A stretch of DNA of 64,000 nt, taken from NCBI RefSeq assembly GCF_048771995.1, contig NC_133063.1:65343014-65407013 (forward strand). Reading direction: 5' to 3'. The position numbers were made by a program, and so were the translations under genes. This DNA comes from Taeniopygia guttata. Taxonomy: Eukaryota; Chordata; Aves; Passeriformes; Estrildidae. Every line of letters begins with the position of its first letter. Positions within the stretch are counted from its first letter, which is position 1. Shown here piece after piece: positions 1-11,630 of the stretch. The notes beneath the pieces are model-generated. The model saw only the letters and a program-made list of their open reading frames with translations. It was not told the origin of the DNA and ran no database searches.

Positions 1-3000
1 TAAGACTTGCATTAGTCCTTATAAGGGGGAGGTGGAGGCAAACCTGATGGCATTTCCCTACACTCATAGTCAAAGAAGCCACAGCCAGTAGGAGATTTTT
101 CCTTTGTGGATAGCATTGTCTTGGCCCTTCATCAACTCCTAACTTCAGTGAATAAGCAAAGAGTTAACCTGGAATCCTTTGCCATTTGCAATCCAGTGTG
201 CTGGCTTCTTGCAAGGGAAAGCTCAGGGTGAATTCATTTTCAGCTGAATATGTCATTAAGGAACAGGATTTATTAATGACTTATTAATGCAGACAGAGTC
301 AAACTGAACTCTGGTACAAATCCTCTGGTATTCAAAGGAAATAACTGCTCCTTAGGATACGGGCTGTATAGAGCTAGTTCCTGTCTTCAGATGTGGATAT
401 ATAGGCAATATTAAGTATGCTGTTTAATATAGTACACTTATATTCATTACCACTCAGAATAATAAAAACTCCCCATTTTACAGTGACATTTATTTACTGC
501 TGAACATCAGCCGAGGTGAAAGAACTCCCACTTCACTCCTGTATATAATCTCAGGTTCTGTCATTCACATGTAGAAAACTCAGCTCTCTATTTAGCACAG
601 TGTTGGTGAAAGATAGACATTTACAGGGCCCCTCTGCCCTTGAGCTGTTCCATTAGTGCATGGAAAGCACCTTGCAGCCTGTGACAAGCGCAGCAGATCG
701 GCACTAAATCAAAAATCAGTGCCAGCCAGGGATCTAAGCCACCATGAAGGTCACAGCCATCAGCTGCATGCCATCTCAATCCAAACAAAACACACTGGAT
801 ACAGGGGGATTTTCACTACTCACAATAGGAGACAAACACATCATGTTAGAGTAATCTCCTGATAGCAGCAAAATGGGTAACTGACCTTTTAAATACTTTT
901 GAGTATTTAATAAAAGTTTGAAGACAGGGAAAAGAGGTATTGGTAATTTTTGGGTGCTTTTTTAAATGTAACTGAAACATTGGCTCTGTGCCACAGCAAC
1001 CCAAAATATTAACAAAGAATTTCTTTCCCAGAGCTGGGAGAGCTCATATGTATTAACATGCTCATGAATTAATACTCTCTATTATTTCTTCCCCCTAAAT
1101 AAATTCTCCCTATTCTAGTGAATGCAACAAAACTTATTCAAGTAACCTTAAACAGTGGATTAATCAGAAAGATATTTTAGTGAAGATAGAGTTGTGCACA
1201 GCGTCTTTCTTGAAATTGTGACCTAAAGGAATGTCCAGATTTGCATATTCTAACAGCAGCACAAATCTAAATGACCAGAAATTAGAAGGATTGTAGATTA
1301 AGGGGTTTAAATAGGGCAGTCAAGACATGATGTACTGCGGGGAGATTAAACAGTAGGGTATAAACTGACCAAGCCATATGCCATCTCTCAGCCACGCTGT
1401 GTGTCCAGCCGGGCTACACACGAGCACCCAAACCATGGGTGTGCCAGGCTGATCTTCCAGCTGGGCTCTGTGCAGGAGATGCCTGCATCACACACAGTTC
1501 TCCTCCTTCCCTTGACAGAAAGTGGAGGCGTTGAAAATAATTTCCCACTACAAGAGTCCTTAGGATCAAGAGGGCGGAGAAGGAGGAACAGTAGTGAAAG
1601 ATAAAAAAATAAATAGTTTCTTCCCCTGTGTCCACCAGTGGCCTGCTGGGATCTCCCTGCTAGGTCCTTGGCCTGGAGTTAGGAGTGTCCTCTCACCTCA
1701 GAAACACCTGATTGCAGTGCTACTGGCTTGACTCACAGAGGACTGAGCACACAGGTTCCTTCTGCTAATTCCCCTTGGGTTCACAGAGAACTTGGAAAAA
1801 ATTGGAAATTTGGGAGTTAAATTCCAGCATCAGTACAATCCGTTCCAGGTGATTTTGCTCCTTCTCTTTGGACAAATTTTGAAGTAGGTGAACCTTAGAT
1901 AAAATTGCCTTCCTTTCCCAGGTCTCTTCCCTCAGACTTTGCTCAAGAGGAGTCATTATTACTCCCCCAAGATCATGATGTGCTCTGATTGATAGAGTCT
2001 TATTTTCCCAGCTCTAGAGTAACTTACGTTCTCCATCCAGAAAGAAAAAAATACAATTGAGCCTTTCAGTTTGTATTTATGTGGAGGACAGAATGTCCTC
2101 CTTCCCTTCCTTCACTATACTAAACTACAAAGCTCATATGCAACTGTGTGAGAGGAAAACAAGGCCCATTGGAAATAAAATAACCTGAAGGGGGAAGGTA
2201 AAACTACTTCCCTTTGGAGATCTCCACCTCCTGCTTTGGGAGTGACCACTCCTGTTAGAAATATAAGACAAAAGGAAGGGCTCTGAATGGGTAGTATAGA
2301 AATAAAATTTATATAATCTACTTGAAAAGATCTATTGAAGTGTCAAAGCTTATTTTAGCTATGGTATCCAGGCTCTGTCAGACTAATTGGCTGCATCATT
2401 AATTATACAGAAAGCTAATTTAAATAAGATACAAACCAATGCACTGGGTCAAGCTATGGGTTAATCAGTGCCCAGCAGTGGATACATTTTCTTATAAGAG
2501 TGTAAGAAGCAGGGCACATACAGAAGTAATCCCCCCCATAACACACTTCCATGGCTCATGAACTCTCATGTTTTAATACCACCAGTGGACCTACCTTTCA
2601 ATGACACTGCCTATTCCTTTCTTGACTATTACAATGTATATTCCTAAATAAAGGTGAAAGACTTGCCAACGTGTTTTTTGGGACATGAAGATTTCTCTTT
2701 GAGCAGAGGATTTGTAAACATGAATAGCAGGTTTACATTGTATTGCTGTTCTAAATGCTCATTTTGCTATTAAAAAACCATGCATATCCTTGTACATGTG
2801 ACTGATTAATAGATATTTTTATACAGTTTATGTGCATCTTGGTTTTGTGTCAAAATTACACCTGTATACTCACACACACTAACACAAGAGCACCACAACA
2901 TATTGCAGGATGTCCCCTATATCAGGTGCCAGCTGAAGGCAGTGTATTTGAAAGCCAGGTACTAAGAGGCCATTGCGAGGAGGAGGAAACCCGACAGACC

Positions 3001-3337
3001 CTTCTCCCAGCCGGAGAAGTTTTCCGCGAATGCTGAAAGAAAAAAACCACCAACAAACCAGTCCTAAACGTGCCTTGGAAATGTGCGTTGTGGGCGGCTG
3101 CCATCTACTGGCACCGGGGACGAGCCCGCCGTGGGGGACTAGTTCTCGGCTCCTGGGGCAGGCTTTTCCTCCTTTCAGCTGACAGCCAGGGTCAGAATTT
3201 TGTCTTCCTTGTGCCAGAGCTTTCTGTATATCCATGGACATATCCGAGTGGCATTACTTTATTTAAATTCCCCTTAATCGCAGTTTTGTATACTCTTAAG
3301 TGAGGGAAATGCTTGAGAAAGACTCAGCATGAAGTGT
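1..3337. other. intergenic, no gene recognised
   Basis: AT-rich, apparently mostly single-copy DNA with only short chance open frames and no splice-consistent coding segment. A perfect POU octamer (ATTTGCAT) lies at 1239-1246. A patch at about 2380-2420 carries several TAATT-type homeodomain core sites. In human the next gene upstream of WDR41 is the homeobox gene OTP, but no homeodomain-encoding exon is visible here. Regulatory function is unproven. Confidence 0.5.
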
Positions 3338-3489
3338 CCTTTCCCTTTCCCTTTCCCTTTCCCTTTCCCTTTCCCTTTCCCTTTCCCTTTCCCTTTCCCT
3401 TTCCCTTTCCCTTTCCCTTTCCCTTTCCCTTTCCCTTTCCCTTTCCCTTTCCCTTTCCCTTTCCCTTTCCCTTTCCCTTTCCCTTTTTT
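3338..3489. repeat. (CTTTCC)n hexanucleotide tract
   Basis: About 25 nearly perfect tandem copies of CTTTCC, ending in a degenerate T-rich tail (TTTTTTCTTTTTC) to about 3505. One strand is all pyrimidine and the other all purine (GGGAAA)n, so it could form triplex DNA. Long open frames across it (repeating PF, KG or RE dipeptides) are repeat artefacts. Confidence 0.97.
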
Positions 3490-5432
3490 CTTTTTCTTTC
3501 TTTATAGTTAATAAAGTTTTTGTATTCATCAGTCATCAGGAGTCAGCCTGGGAGTGTGCTCTGTTTAAATGCTCTGGCTTTTCACTTAATGTATCCCATC
3601 TGTTTCTGAAATAAATTGCAATAATCCGTGTTTAATGTTAATCAATGTATTACTAAATATGCAAATTATATTAAAAGACGTGGTTTGAAAAAGCTTTCAT
3701 TTGTAAATATGGTAGCTGAAAACAGGAAGCATATCTAAAAGCCATTTAGATACAGTAGCCTAACTCTAACAGTGTGGCTGATTTATAAAGCGGTTTGCAA
3801 GTTGATCTTTCTCCCACAAGGGGATATGTAAAACTGTTGCATATCAGATTTTGTTAACATCTGATGGGTTACTGCTAACAGTGTAAAGGCCTAATATTCA
3901 CAACCATGTCTCTTATTTAAATTAAAGCAATCTTATTCCAGCTTTCTAATTTTTGTGCTCATCCTAACATATGAATTTACATGAAGAGTTTATGAATCAC
4001 AGTGAAAGCAATTTGAACAAGCTTTTCAATCAGTGTTACATCTTGCTGCCTGATTTAGATAATTCATTGTCTAAGGGGCTCTTCTGGCCTCTCATTCTCC
4101 TTTCCAGGGGGCCCAGACTGTGAAGCTGGCTGTCCCTGCTGATGTGGCCACAGTCCCTCCACTCTGGTGCACCACTTTGCTGAAGGGTTCTAAGCAGGGA
4201 GGACCCTTGTGGTGCTGCTCCCATCACCAGCGTGGCTCCACACCCCAGCTCACAGAGGCCCTGTGGCATTTCTTGTGCCACTGTGTCAGACATGGAGGGT
4301 CACTTGTTGACTTTCCATGGAACAGTGGAAAAGCACGTGAAAAAACATTGTAAGCAGGACCTGACCTCTGAGCCCAGAATCATGGCACTGAACAGAGGAA
4401 AGAAAGTACTGGTGGGTGTTGGAGAGAAAATCCAGCTAGGAAGATTAATGCTGAGTCATTCTGCAAACAGAGGCGGCTCTTTGTGGTCTCAGCCCAAGGT
4501 TGCCCACTGCCTCTCTTGCCTCTTTTTTACTTTGTTTTTTTCGTTCACACTCCTGCTACCCTCTGGATGGATTGTGTGATGTAACCAACTCCTATCCATG
4601 ATGGAGCAGCCCTACCTGGAGAACCCAGGTACCACAGACAAGAGTGGTAGAAGAGGAAGCTGTGATCACTGCAGGAGTTGCTCATGATGAAGCAGAGGGG
4701 AAGCCCAGGTGGTGAGGAAAATGTAAACTATCTTTTGATATAGTATGCCTTGGCTGTCAGCGTTTTCTCAAGTGTGTGTTTAGCTTGACAACACTCCTTT
4801 ATTTTCCCATGCTGTGTTACAGAATATCCTTGATGTTTCAGGATGTAAAGTAAGCTCTAAACAGAATTATTTGAAAGAAAGTTTACCCCTTATCCTAGAG
4901 AAGGCCAAGTCATGTTCTCAAAGTCAAGCTTGAGAGGTGGTTTGTGGTTTGTTTTTCTTTTATATTCTTCTTTTATTTCTTTTTCCTGTTGCAGCATCCT
5001 GTGAAGCATCCAATGAAATTTACTGAATTGTACCAGAGTAGTAGGACCAGGAAACTAACCTATGGCTAAACTTATCTGGACTCAATGGAGATCTCTTGGG
5101 TCCTTACATACTTGCTCTAGTTTACATGTCTTTGGGAAATGGGCCAAAATTTTGTATTAATTTTAGAATAAAAAGGACCAATTATGGACCAGTTTTGACT
5201 GTGCCTCTTTTAAATGACTTTTTAATACATATTATTAAGTGTGATGGCTTTGCCACAGTTTCCATGTTTTACTCCAATATCTTAGATATCCTGAAACTCA
5301 GATGTGTTCTACATGTGTGAGCAAACCTCCCAGGAGCTAAAAGTGGGAGCAAGGTTAGCAGGGAGCTGTCCTGTCAACTGAAACTGCTGAGTTCCTCATG
5401 AGCTTGTATGTGATAATGCCAGAATCCAATAG
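3490..5432. other. intergenic, no gene recognised
   Basis: No coding segment is supported. The first 550 bp is AT-rich and contains a perfect reverse octamer ATGCAAAT at 3659-3666, amid sequence that looks like conserved non-coding DNA; this cannot be tested without an alignment. A GC-richer patch at 4080-4300 has short open frames on both strands that I do not recognise. Confidence 0.45.
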
Positions 5433-5437
5433 CCCTG

Positions 5438-6066
5438 TGTCCTGGTTCAGGGCAAATTTGGGAGAGAACCCCCAAAGGGTTCCTCTAGAAGGCAGATTCA
5501 ATCGGCCCCTCCCCCCCAACCAGTTCGGGAAAAGATACCTCCTTGGAGAAAAGTGGAAAACACTGTTTATTAAACAAGAAAACCTAAACAATATGGAACA
5601 ATAAAATCTCTTGCCGCTCCAAAAGAGAGACAAACTCAGAACAATCCCCTCCCCAGGCTGCAGCTGGGCTCGCTCGGTCTCTGCTCAGCCCCTCCGGCGC
5701 TGGCAATGCCATGGCCCAGGCCCGGCCCGCTGGGCACAGGCGCTGCTGCTGCTGCTCCTCTGGGGTTCATCCAGAGCGGCCTGAGCAGGGCCAAGAAAGG
5801 AAAAGCCACAGTCCAGGGAACTGCTTTGCCTCAGCTAGATAAAACTAACTAAAAGCGCAGGAGGGCTCTGTCCCGCTGTCTGTCCATCCGCAGACAACAC
5901 AGCCCAGGAGCAGGAACGTGGAGTCAGTGCAGTTTCTGAAAACAAACTCTCCGCTTCTTCTCCCCCCTTCGCTCCTGGAACAAGTCTTAAAGGTGCAAAA
6001 CTTATTATTCAGCATAAACAGAAGAGACAACTGGGGATAAAAGCATCATACAGTCCACCTAGGACA
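5438..6066 (-). mobile_element. solo LTR of an endogenous retrovirus
   Basis: The 629-bp element has matched inverted ends (TGTCCT at the left, AGGACA at the right) and a perfect 5-bp target duplication CCCTG at 5433-5437 and 6067-6071. Orientation is minus: AATAAA on that strand is at 5566-5571, close to the element's 3' end. A GC-rich U3-like part at 5650-5770 includes a short CTG run. No internal retroviral sequence remains, so it is a solo LTR. I recall similar LTRs in songbird genomes but cannot name the family. Confidence 0.85.
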
Positions 6067-6071
6067 CCCTG

Positions 6072-9000
6072 AAACACCACTTATCAGCCGGAGTGGGGGA
6101 GAAAGTGTGAACAGTACTGATGGACTGTCATGCACCTACATTCAAACACACAGAAGCATTTCCTTTTTTGTTTGCCCTATAAACTTAATAGAACTGTTTT
6201 GTGAATTCAAAACATGAAAAATAAATAAAACTCTCTCCTTTACTCTGAAGAAAATATAGGAGGGACAAGGTTACAAGCAAGGTTTCATGAAGATGTAAGA
6301 CTGTAACAGCTATTGTTGAGTACTATACTTGTCTTCATGGCATGGATCTCTGAGGGAAGGCTAAGTTGATGAACTTAGCCTTAACTGAGACTTACCTGTT
6401 GGTTCCTTGTGTGTGGTGCTTGGGGGATTGATAACACAAGTCTAGGTAACCAAAGGTACCCTGGCTAAGGTGATACAGTGGCCTTCATCCCTCTGGATGG
6501 GTGGAGGCTCTGTGTGAGCTTATCCCAGGAGGCATTTTTCACTGTCACAACCCTAGGAACTGAGTCCTCACTTGAGGATCTGATGCAGCAGCTTGGTTTG
6601 ACTTCTTTGCGAAGTCATGCCCTTCCCTCGTGTCACAAAGCCCTAGAGTTTTGCCCTCAGCACTCTGGGGATTTTGGTGATGGCACTGTGTTTGGTGACT
6701 GAGATTGCCCTTATGGAATGTTTTAATCTCATTTAGTCAAATCAAAAAAGTGAAAGTAGCAACAAGGTCTGGAGTGAAGATTCTGATTCATAGAGGATTT
6801 ATTGACAGTACCTTTGAAAGTACTGTTTAATATGCAAGGTAAACAAATTAAAAATCCCAGCTTGTGGTCCAAGGGCATTCACAAATTAGAAATGACCCCC
6901 TGCCTGCCATGAGAGTGCTAATGATGTGAAAGCTGAAAGGAAGTGAATCCTCTTGGGAGAAGAGAGTGGGCCAGAGGGGCTTTTGTAATCTACCAATCTG
7001 CTTGGCTTTGACAGGCTCTTTGTCTAACATGGGAGATGACAAGAGAAGCTGAGGCGCCTGGCAAAGATGAGAATGTCTGTCTACAAGCATTACATCTTTT
7101 TCATTTTGTCTTCACTCAGCTGTTGGTATCTCTTGGCTGCCTGAGCCCAGGGAAAACACTTCTCCTTGCCTGCAGCTAAGGGGAGAAAGCAGCAGGAGCC
7201 TCAGTCACTATCAGGGAGTATGCCACAATGTGGGGCTTAAATCACAGACTCAGTAATTTTGTTTTGTTTCACATCTGTTTTAATAGCAAAAGTTACCTCT
7301 AATCCAGACCTGAGAAAGCAAAAAGGTATCCACTACACCCCGAGGCCATATCTCACTCATAGTCTGACATGGAGACTGGAGTGTGGGTTGTGGCAGTGCT
7401 GGTGTCAACTGCAGCAGCTCACTGGTGAGATCTGAAGGCAGGGTTGGTCTTGACCAGGATCACAGCTAGGAACCAGTCTTTTCTACACACACTGAGCTCC
7501 AGTACCTTGTATAAGAAAGCAGAGCTCTGTCTCTAAGGGTTTTTCCTTGAGGAAAAACAATTTTCCTTGACTTTATGAAGATTCTGAGTGAAATTTGAGG
7601 CCAAATAAAAAAACAGTAACAAAATAACCCCCAACCAAACAAAAAAACCTAAAACTAACAAACACACAAACAAAAGCCATGTCATCACCTTCAGATAATG
7701 CTAAGATGGACATCCAGATGCATATACAGGTGGATATGCATGGAAATCCACATGGATAGCTAGGAAGTGCAGGCAGGGGACCCTGACTGTTCTTTGGCTA
7801 AGAAGAAAAAATACCTTCTCTGTTGAGACATGCGTTTTCTTTAGCTTAAATAAGGGAGTTTTAATCAGAATGGGTCACTCAGAATTATAATACTGTGTGA
7901 TTTAATCTGCTGTTTGCTTGGCTCTACTTGCTCAGCAGCAGGATTTACTTGAGCCCTGAGCTGTAAGCTGTGGATTTTTCACCCAGATATGTTGGAACAG
8001 AGTGGGTTTGCTTGGTACAATGTTGTGTTTTATCTTTAGCTTGGAAAGAATATTAATAACACACTAATGTTTAGTTGCTGCAAAGTGGTTTTTATCTCTA
8101 AGTCTAGGCCTTTTTTCATTACTATGTCCTGACTGATTAGTGCACAAGAAACACAAACCCGAAGACAAGGAGGCTGCAGCCATCAGCAGAACCTACAGTT
8201 TGACACAATAAGAGCAGGTAACAGCCTGGCTATGGGGAGACAGAGAAAGAATCCAATAAGGTGTTAGAAGATCCCAGCCCAAAAGTCACCACAACCATTG
8301 GACTTGAAATCATGTGAAGAGCACGTGAGGGCAGGTGCATAAATGGGGTCTAATTGCCCAGAGGTTTTTGATTCTGGGTTAGCTTAAGCTGATCTGTTGC
8401 CGTATCATTCTATTAAATGATTTATGTTTATAAATCTGACACCTTAGATTCTGCTGCAGAAAACCCAGGATAGAGCCTGAAGGAGGAAGTGCACCTGAGA
8501 ATGAGCGTGTGTGCAAGCACTTGGAAGGGAGCCCATCAGCCCCACTGAGAACAGACTCCAGTCCTAGCAAGGAGAGCCTGAGTGCTATGTGTGACACTCC
8601 TTGGATGGTGAGAGAATTCTTGGGCTGTGGCTTCTCCTTTAACAATCTCATCCTTCTCATTTACATCCCTTGAATTCTCACTTGAGTCCAGAATTGATGA
8701 TAAGGTATCATTTGGATATAACCACAGCTACAAGGAAAAAGGTGGTGGTGGTTCCAAGCCCATGTTCACAAAAAAGCACTTGCAGAAATCGCCATGCTAT
8801 TCAACAATCAAGTCTGTTTTTAAAAGCTGGTGGTGGAGAAGACCTCAATGGAAGTGTAGCAAGCTGCCTAATTAGTGGCACAGCTACTTCAGCTGCTTTG
8901 GAAGTTCACACATTTCAAAAGCTGCTCCTGATTTCTGGTTGTTTAGAACCCTTTGGGTTGTGTTTCCTGGAGGCAGTAAGCACTGACAGCTGCAGGCAGC

Positions 9001-9769
9001 CTTCCTTTGGTGAGAAGCACTTCTGAAAATGGACCTGAATCCTGGCACTCCACACCAAAACACCCCAAAATGTGGTCATTCAAGATGAAAGCTACTGAGA
9101 TTTATTCTTCAAAGGTCCTCTGGCATTTAGACCCTAGGTAGTTCTTGATGGGAAATGTGTTTAACGTGTCTCTAGATGAGAAGAGCAAGAGACCAAAGAT
9201 TTCTCTTTTTCAACTCTTGACTGAATGAATCCTTGCCAATTCTGTCTCATCTCTACCCTTCCCCAACTCCTACTCAGGAGGTTATCCTGGAGCCTGCCAG
9301 GGTGCAGAACATAGTCAACACTTTGGGTCACAGCACCACATCATTTTTATGCGTTCAAGAGCACCAACTCCTTCTCCATCATTTTTGAAGGTACTTGGAG
9401 GCAGGAGAGGAGCAATGGACCTGGTGTTTCCCCATTCCCTCACATAATGCAGGGGCTGTGGTTAGCTCCAGGGCAGAAACATATATTTCTTGTCCCCTAA
9501 TTTTTTCAGACATGCTGAGGCTTCCTATCTGGTGGTTCCTTGTAAGAAGCAGCTCTTGTCTGTGAAAAGCAGTAACTGGGCTTTTTGTCTCTTCAATTGC
9601 ATGACAAATTGAAGATTTGACAAATGACAAAATGCTAAAACCATCTGTTTTCAAAGTCTACATTTCAGTCATATCAGAAATTCCAGTTTTTACTTATGTA
9701 GGTTCCCTCAAGTGCAATCCTCTCACAAAATTAAACATGGTCTCTGGTAGAGTCTTCTTTATTTAATTG
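6072..9769. other. intergenic, no gene recognised
   Basis: Short open frames occur on both strands (for example 6478-6702 and 8670-9026) but none has recognisable protein similarity or splice context. An A-rich low-complexity patch (runs of A broken by C) lies at about 7606-7680. Confidence 0.45.
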
Positions 9770-10073
9770 TGTTGTGGAGACCCTGGGTTGGAGAAAAGCT
9801 GATAAAATCCCATTGGCTCCTTCCCCTGTTCCTTTGTTGGTACCTGTGTCCCAGACTCCCTCCCTATTCCCTGATTGGTCCTTATCTTTATAATGCCCGG
9901 AGACCGGGGTCTCCCTGGGCCCTTGGGGAGAGAAACCTGGACCCTTCACGTGTGCGTGCCTGAAACTCTGAACATCTCACCGAGTGGCTGAATTAAATAT
10001 CTGTGGATAGCATGCAAAGGCTCTTTCCGCTTCTTTACCTTGGACTTTACTAGCAGCAGCTCAGGCTGCAACA
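9770..10073 (+). mobile_element. 5' LTR of an endogenous retrovirus
   Basis: The ~304-bp LTR has inverted ends TGTTG and CAACA. A TATA-like TTTATAAT at about 9890 marks a U3 promoter, and ATTAAA at about 9993 is a possible poly(A) signal. A primer-binding-site-like sequence starts two bases past its right end, so it is read as a 5' LTR rather than a solo LTR. I found no matching 3' LTR in the window. Confidence 0.75.
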
Positions 10074-10075
10074 AA

Positions 10076-10093
10076 TGGTGACCCGAACAGTGA
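10076..10093 (+). other. retroviral primer-binding site, tRNA-Trp type
   Basis: TGGTGACCC starts two bases after the LTR's terminal CA. These nine bases match, from memory, the start of the tRNA-Trp primer-binding site of avian leukosis/sarcoma viruses; the next nine match only partly. Position and match support priming by tRNA-Trp or a relative. Confidence 0.65.
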
Positions 10094-10540
10094 CCTCTTC
10101 TCCTAAAAATATCTGCACTAGACCACCCCAAGAATTTGGGTTTTTTTTTCCCCAGTATGGTGAATTTGAAATTTTAGTTCCTTCCTTCTTTTACTCTTGG
10201 GTCTTGGGAAGAGATTGGGTTCAGATGGAAACAACATTCACCCATGCAGAACAAGAAGTTTACTTCCACCTTAAAAAGTCTTTTCTTCAAGAAGATTTTT
10301 GTTTTTCTGAGGGGAGTTGAAATGTTTTGTACACTGGTTACTTAAGCATTTTCCTTACATTTTGTGGAACTCAGTCCCAACCAATGAATTTTTGGAAGTA
10401 GCTTGGGAAAAATTAAGAACTAGAAAAAAATTCCATGGAGAATTCTATCTTTTATTTCAGATGATGAAGAAATGAGTTCTGAATCTTGAGGAACATTTAA
10501 AAAATGGCAAAGCCCAGCTGAAAATTCCTCTTCTCTGTTC
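10094..10540 (+). mobile_element. probable ERV leader / internal remnant
   Basis: This follows the primer-binding site directly and ends before the Y-box-like segment. An 81-codon frame at 10075-10320 runs through it. I do not recognise a specific Gag domain, so the call rests on position. It could be unrelated DNA if the provirus was truncated right after the primer-binding site. Confidence 0.4.
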
Positions 10541-10752
10541 CCCTCTTCATGCCCCTGCACTCCCTCCCCTGTCACAGGGAAAGACTCCTCCAAGTTCTTC
10601 CATTTTCACTCCTGCTGCCCAAGCTAGCTCTCCCTGTGTGTCTGTGGCCAAGTCCTGGCAGTGCCAGGAGTGAGATGAAGCTCACAGCAGCACCTCAGCA
10701 CCAGCACCAACATGTCCAGCACCACCAACACAAACACAAATCCACAGGCAAA

Positions 10753-11630
10753 GGTAAAAAAGTCCTTGCCATGAATGTTTTGGGGACAGTGACCTGGTTC
10801 AATATGAAAAACAGATATGATTTCATCACCTGGAATGATAACAAAGAGGATGTGTTTGTTCTTCAGGCTGCTATAAAAAAGAATTATTGGTGTTACGATG
10901 CCTGACCAGCGGGAAGAATGATGTGCAGAACTCCATGATATTAAAAGGCTAATTAATTACTTTTTACATTATACTATACTAAAACCATATTACACTATAT
11001 TACACTAACAAGAACTAACACTAACTAACTAACTAGAAAAATCAGTGACTCTCTGCTGAGAGTCCCACCACACATGTGGATCCTATTGGTCAATGAATCC
11101 AAAACACCAACACCAGTATCCAATTGAGAAATCACCTTGGATAAACAAACTCCATAAGACATTCTACACGTGCACAACAACAAGCAGTGGCAGGTGAGAT
11201 AAGAATTGTTTGATCATTCTTTTCTCTGCTTCTCTCATAGATTCTCTCAGGAAAAAATCTTGAGAAAGCCAAGTCTCTTTATGTTCAGAGGATATGTGAA
11301 TACCACAAAGAATAACCCTGGGAAATACCTCCACAGTCTAGGAGATGGAGAAATTGTGGAATTTAATACAATACAAGGAAAAAAAAGACCCCCAAGCACC
11401 CAATGTAACAAGACCTGGTGGAGTTCCAGGTGCATGTTTACTGCAAGGCAATAAATATGCACCAAACTGCAAACCTGCGAAATATTATCCCTGTCATAGA
11501 AGTCCTCCACACACCTACCAAGGAAATAGAACCCAAAACCAACAACCATCAAATGCCAGCAGCAGCCTAAAAGCCAAAAGGGCACAGAACACCAACGAGC
11601 TTTCCTGCATCCAAAAGTCTACCTTGATAG
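10753..11630 (+). pseudogene. Y-box protein (YBX family) cold-shock-domain retrocopy, disrupted
   Basis: The left part (10753-10884) encodes a degraded Y-box cold-shock domain: KKVLA..VLGTV.WFN..N..FI..ND.KEDVFV..AIKKN. The right part (11308-about 11630) continues it with KNNPGKYLHSLGDGE.VEF, then after a frameshift in the A-run near 11376-11385, NVTRPGGVP and GNKYAPN. The domain is encoded without the introns expected in the parent gene, so it is a processed copy. Key RNA-binding positions are altered (the usual GYGFI is RYDFI). A ~423-bp insertion separates the halves. The parent could be YBX1, YBX2 or YBX3: KKVLA recalls YBX3 and YAPN recalls YBX2. No function is expected. Confidence 0.85.
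10885..11307. mobile_element. 423-bp insertion in the YBX retrocopy, LTR-like
   Basis: The insertion lies between two copies of AAGAAT (10879-10884 and 11308-11313), and the parental reading resumes exactly after it, which fits a 6-bp target duplication. Just inside the left end is TGTTACG (10891) and the right end is CACA, suggesting an LTR. Orientation is unclear. Six bases (TATTGG) lie between the left duplication and the TG start, so the exact edge is uncertain. Confidence 0.6.

Noticed and set aside
3296-3536. Open frames of repeating PF, KG and RE dipeptides
   Set aside because: They are translations of the (CTTTCC)n tract in all frames.
10549-10905. A 118-codon frame with a cold-shock domain as a functional gene
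   Set aside because: The domain is cut mid-strand by an insertion, later frameshifted, and has changes at conserved RNA-binding residues.
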